Source: Christensenella sp964592155 (GTDB taxonomy: Bacteria; Bacillota; Clostridia; Christensenellales; Christensenellaceae). From it: DNA of 5,852 nt. How positions within the stretch are numbered: position 1 is the stretch's first letter; every line of letters begins with the position of its first letter. This document shows, piece after piece, positions 5,753 through 5,852 of this stretch. The notes under the pieces are model-generated. The model did no database searches. It worked only from the letters and a program-made list of their open reading frames with translations, and was not told the DNA's origin. Position numbers and translations under genes: made by a program. The stretch lies in NCBI GenBank assembly GCA_964592155.1, contig CAZQDA010000129.1, forward strand, positions 1 through 5,852, written 5' to 3'.

Positions 5753-5774
5753 CATTTTGCCTTGCGGCAAAATG
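5753..5774. repeat. Perfect 9-bp stem, 4-nt loop hairpin
   Basis: CATTTTGCC, loop TTGC, GGCAAAATG. The pairing is perfect but no T-run follows on either strand, so it is not a standard terminator. It lies in the putative 3' untranslated stretch between a possible minus-strand stop at 5820-5818 and the terminator at 5699-5723. It may stabilise the mRNA or be a dispersed palindromic element. Confidence 0.55.
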
Positions 5775-5817
5775 ACTTACTGTGTCAGCATCACTTGCAA
5801 AAACATCGATGAATTGT

Positions 5818-5852
5818 TTATTCTATCTCAGCTTTTGCAAGCTTCGCTTCCT
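5818..5852 (-). CDS. Possible C-terminal end of a minus-strand gene entering from the right
   Basis: One minus-strand frame is open from the window edge to TAA at 5820-5818 and reads EAKLAKAEIE, a composition typical of a helical C-terminus. The other two minus frames also stop within the last few dozen bases. The terminator 95 bp further on requires some transcript from the right, which is the main support. Ten codons are too few to identify a product. Confidence 0.3.
   Translation of the reverse strand, partial: EAKLAKAEIE

Noticed and set aside
5627..5770. 48-codon N-terminal extension of the MFS protein
   Set aside because: The extension crosses a Rho-independent terminator (5699-5723) and the likely -10 at 5663-5668. 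The start at 5626 has an RBS and matches the family N-terminus.

Overview
The window looks like ordinary chromosome from a low-to-mid GC Firmicute, most likely a gut-type Clostridia. The grounds are strong AGGAGG-type ribosome binding sites, U-tailed hairpin terminators, a membrane-anchored HtrA with a long cytoplasmic N-terminus, and an ECF sigma factor paired with a large single-pass anti-sigma-like protein. I cannot name the genus. I see no mobile element, CRISPR array, tRNA or rRNA.

Layout, left to right. Positions 1-110 are GC-rich and may hold the very end of a plus-strand gene. A bidirectional terminator at 111-144 separates it from a minus-strand two-gene operon: an ECF sigma factor (1736-2257) followed, with an 8-bp overlap, by a 529-residue membrane protein that is probably its anti-sigma factor (154-1743). 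The divergent intergenic region (2258-2556) carries an ECF-type promoter facing left (TGCAAC and CGCTC spaced by 16 bp), a perfect 16-bp palindrome in the predicted sigma leader, and a row of hexamers repeating every 11 bp in front of htrA. htrA itself (2557-3843, plus strand) is an intact trypsin-like serine protease with one PDZ domain.

The 331-bp gap after htrA (3844-4174) is the most interesting part. It holds a 9-bp inverted repeat, a pair of 17-bp direct repeats 40 bp apart, and a second row of exactly 11-bp-spaced hexamers (TTCATA, TTCATA, TTCACA). A -10 element lies at the same offset from the last hexamer as in front of htrA. Next come a strong Shine-Dalgarno sequence, only a 7-codon ORF, and a good terminator. 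This looks like a short transcript of about 135 nt, either a small RNA or a leader/micropeptide unit, probably under the same OmpR/PhoB-family regulator as htrA.

On the right, a 14-TM DHA2-type MFS exporter (4175-5626, minus strand) has its own -10 box. Upstream of it are a minus-strand terminator (5699-5723), a 22-bp hairpin (5753-5774) and possibly the last codons of another minus-strand gene (5818-5852).

Functionally, the sigma/anti-sigma pair, HtrA and the exporter all fit envelope stress sensing and response. A shared regulatory circuit is inference, and only htrA and the short transcript show matching promoter architecture.
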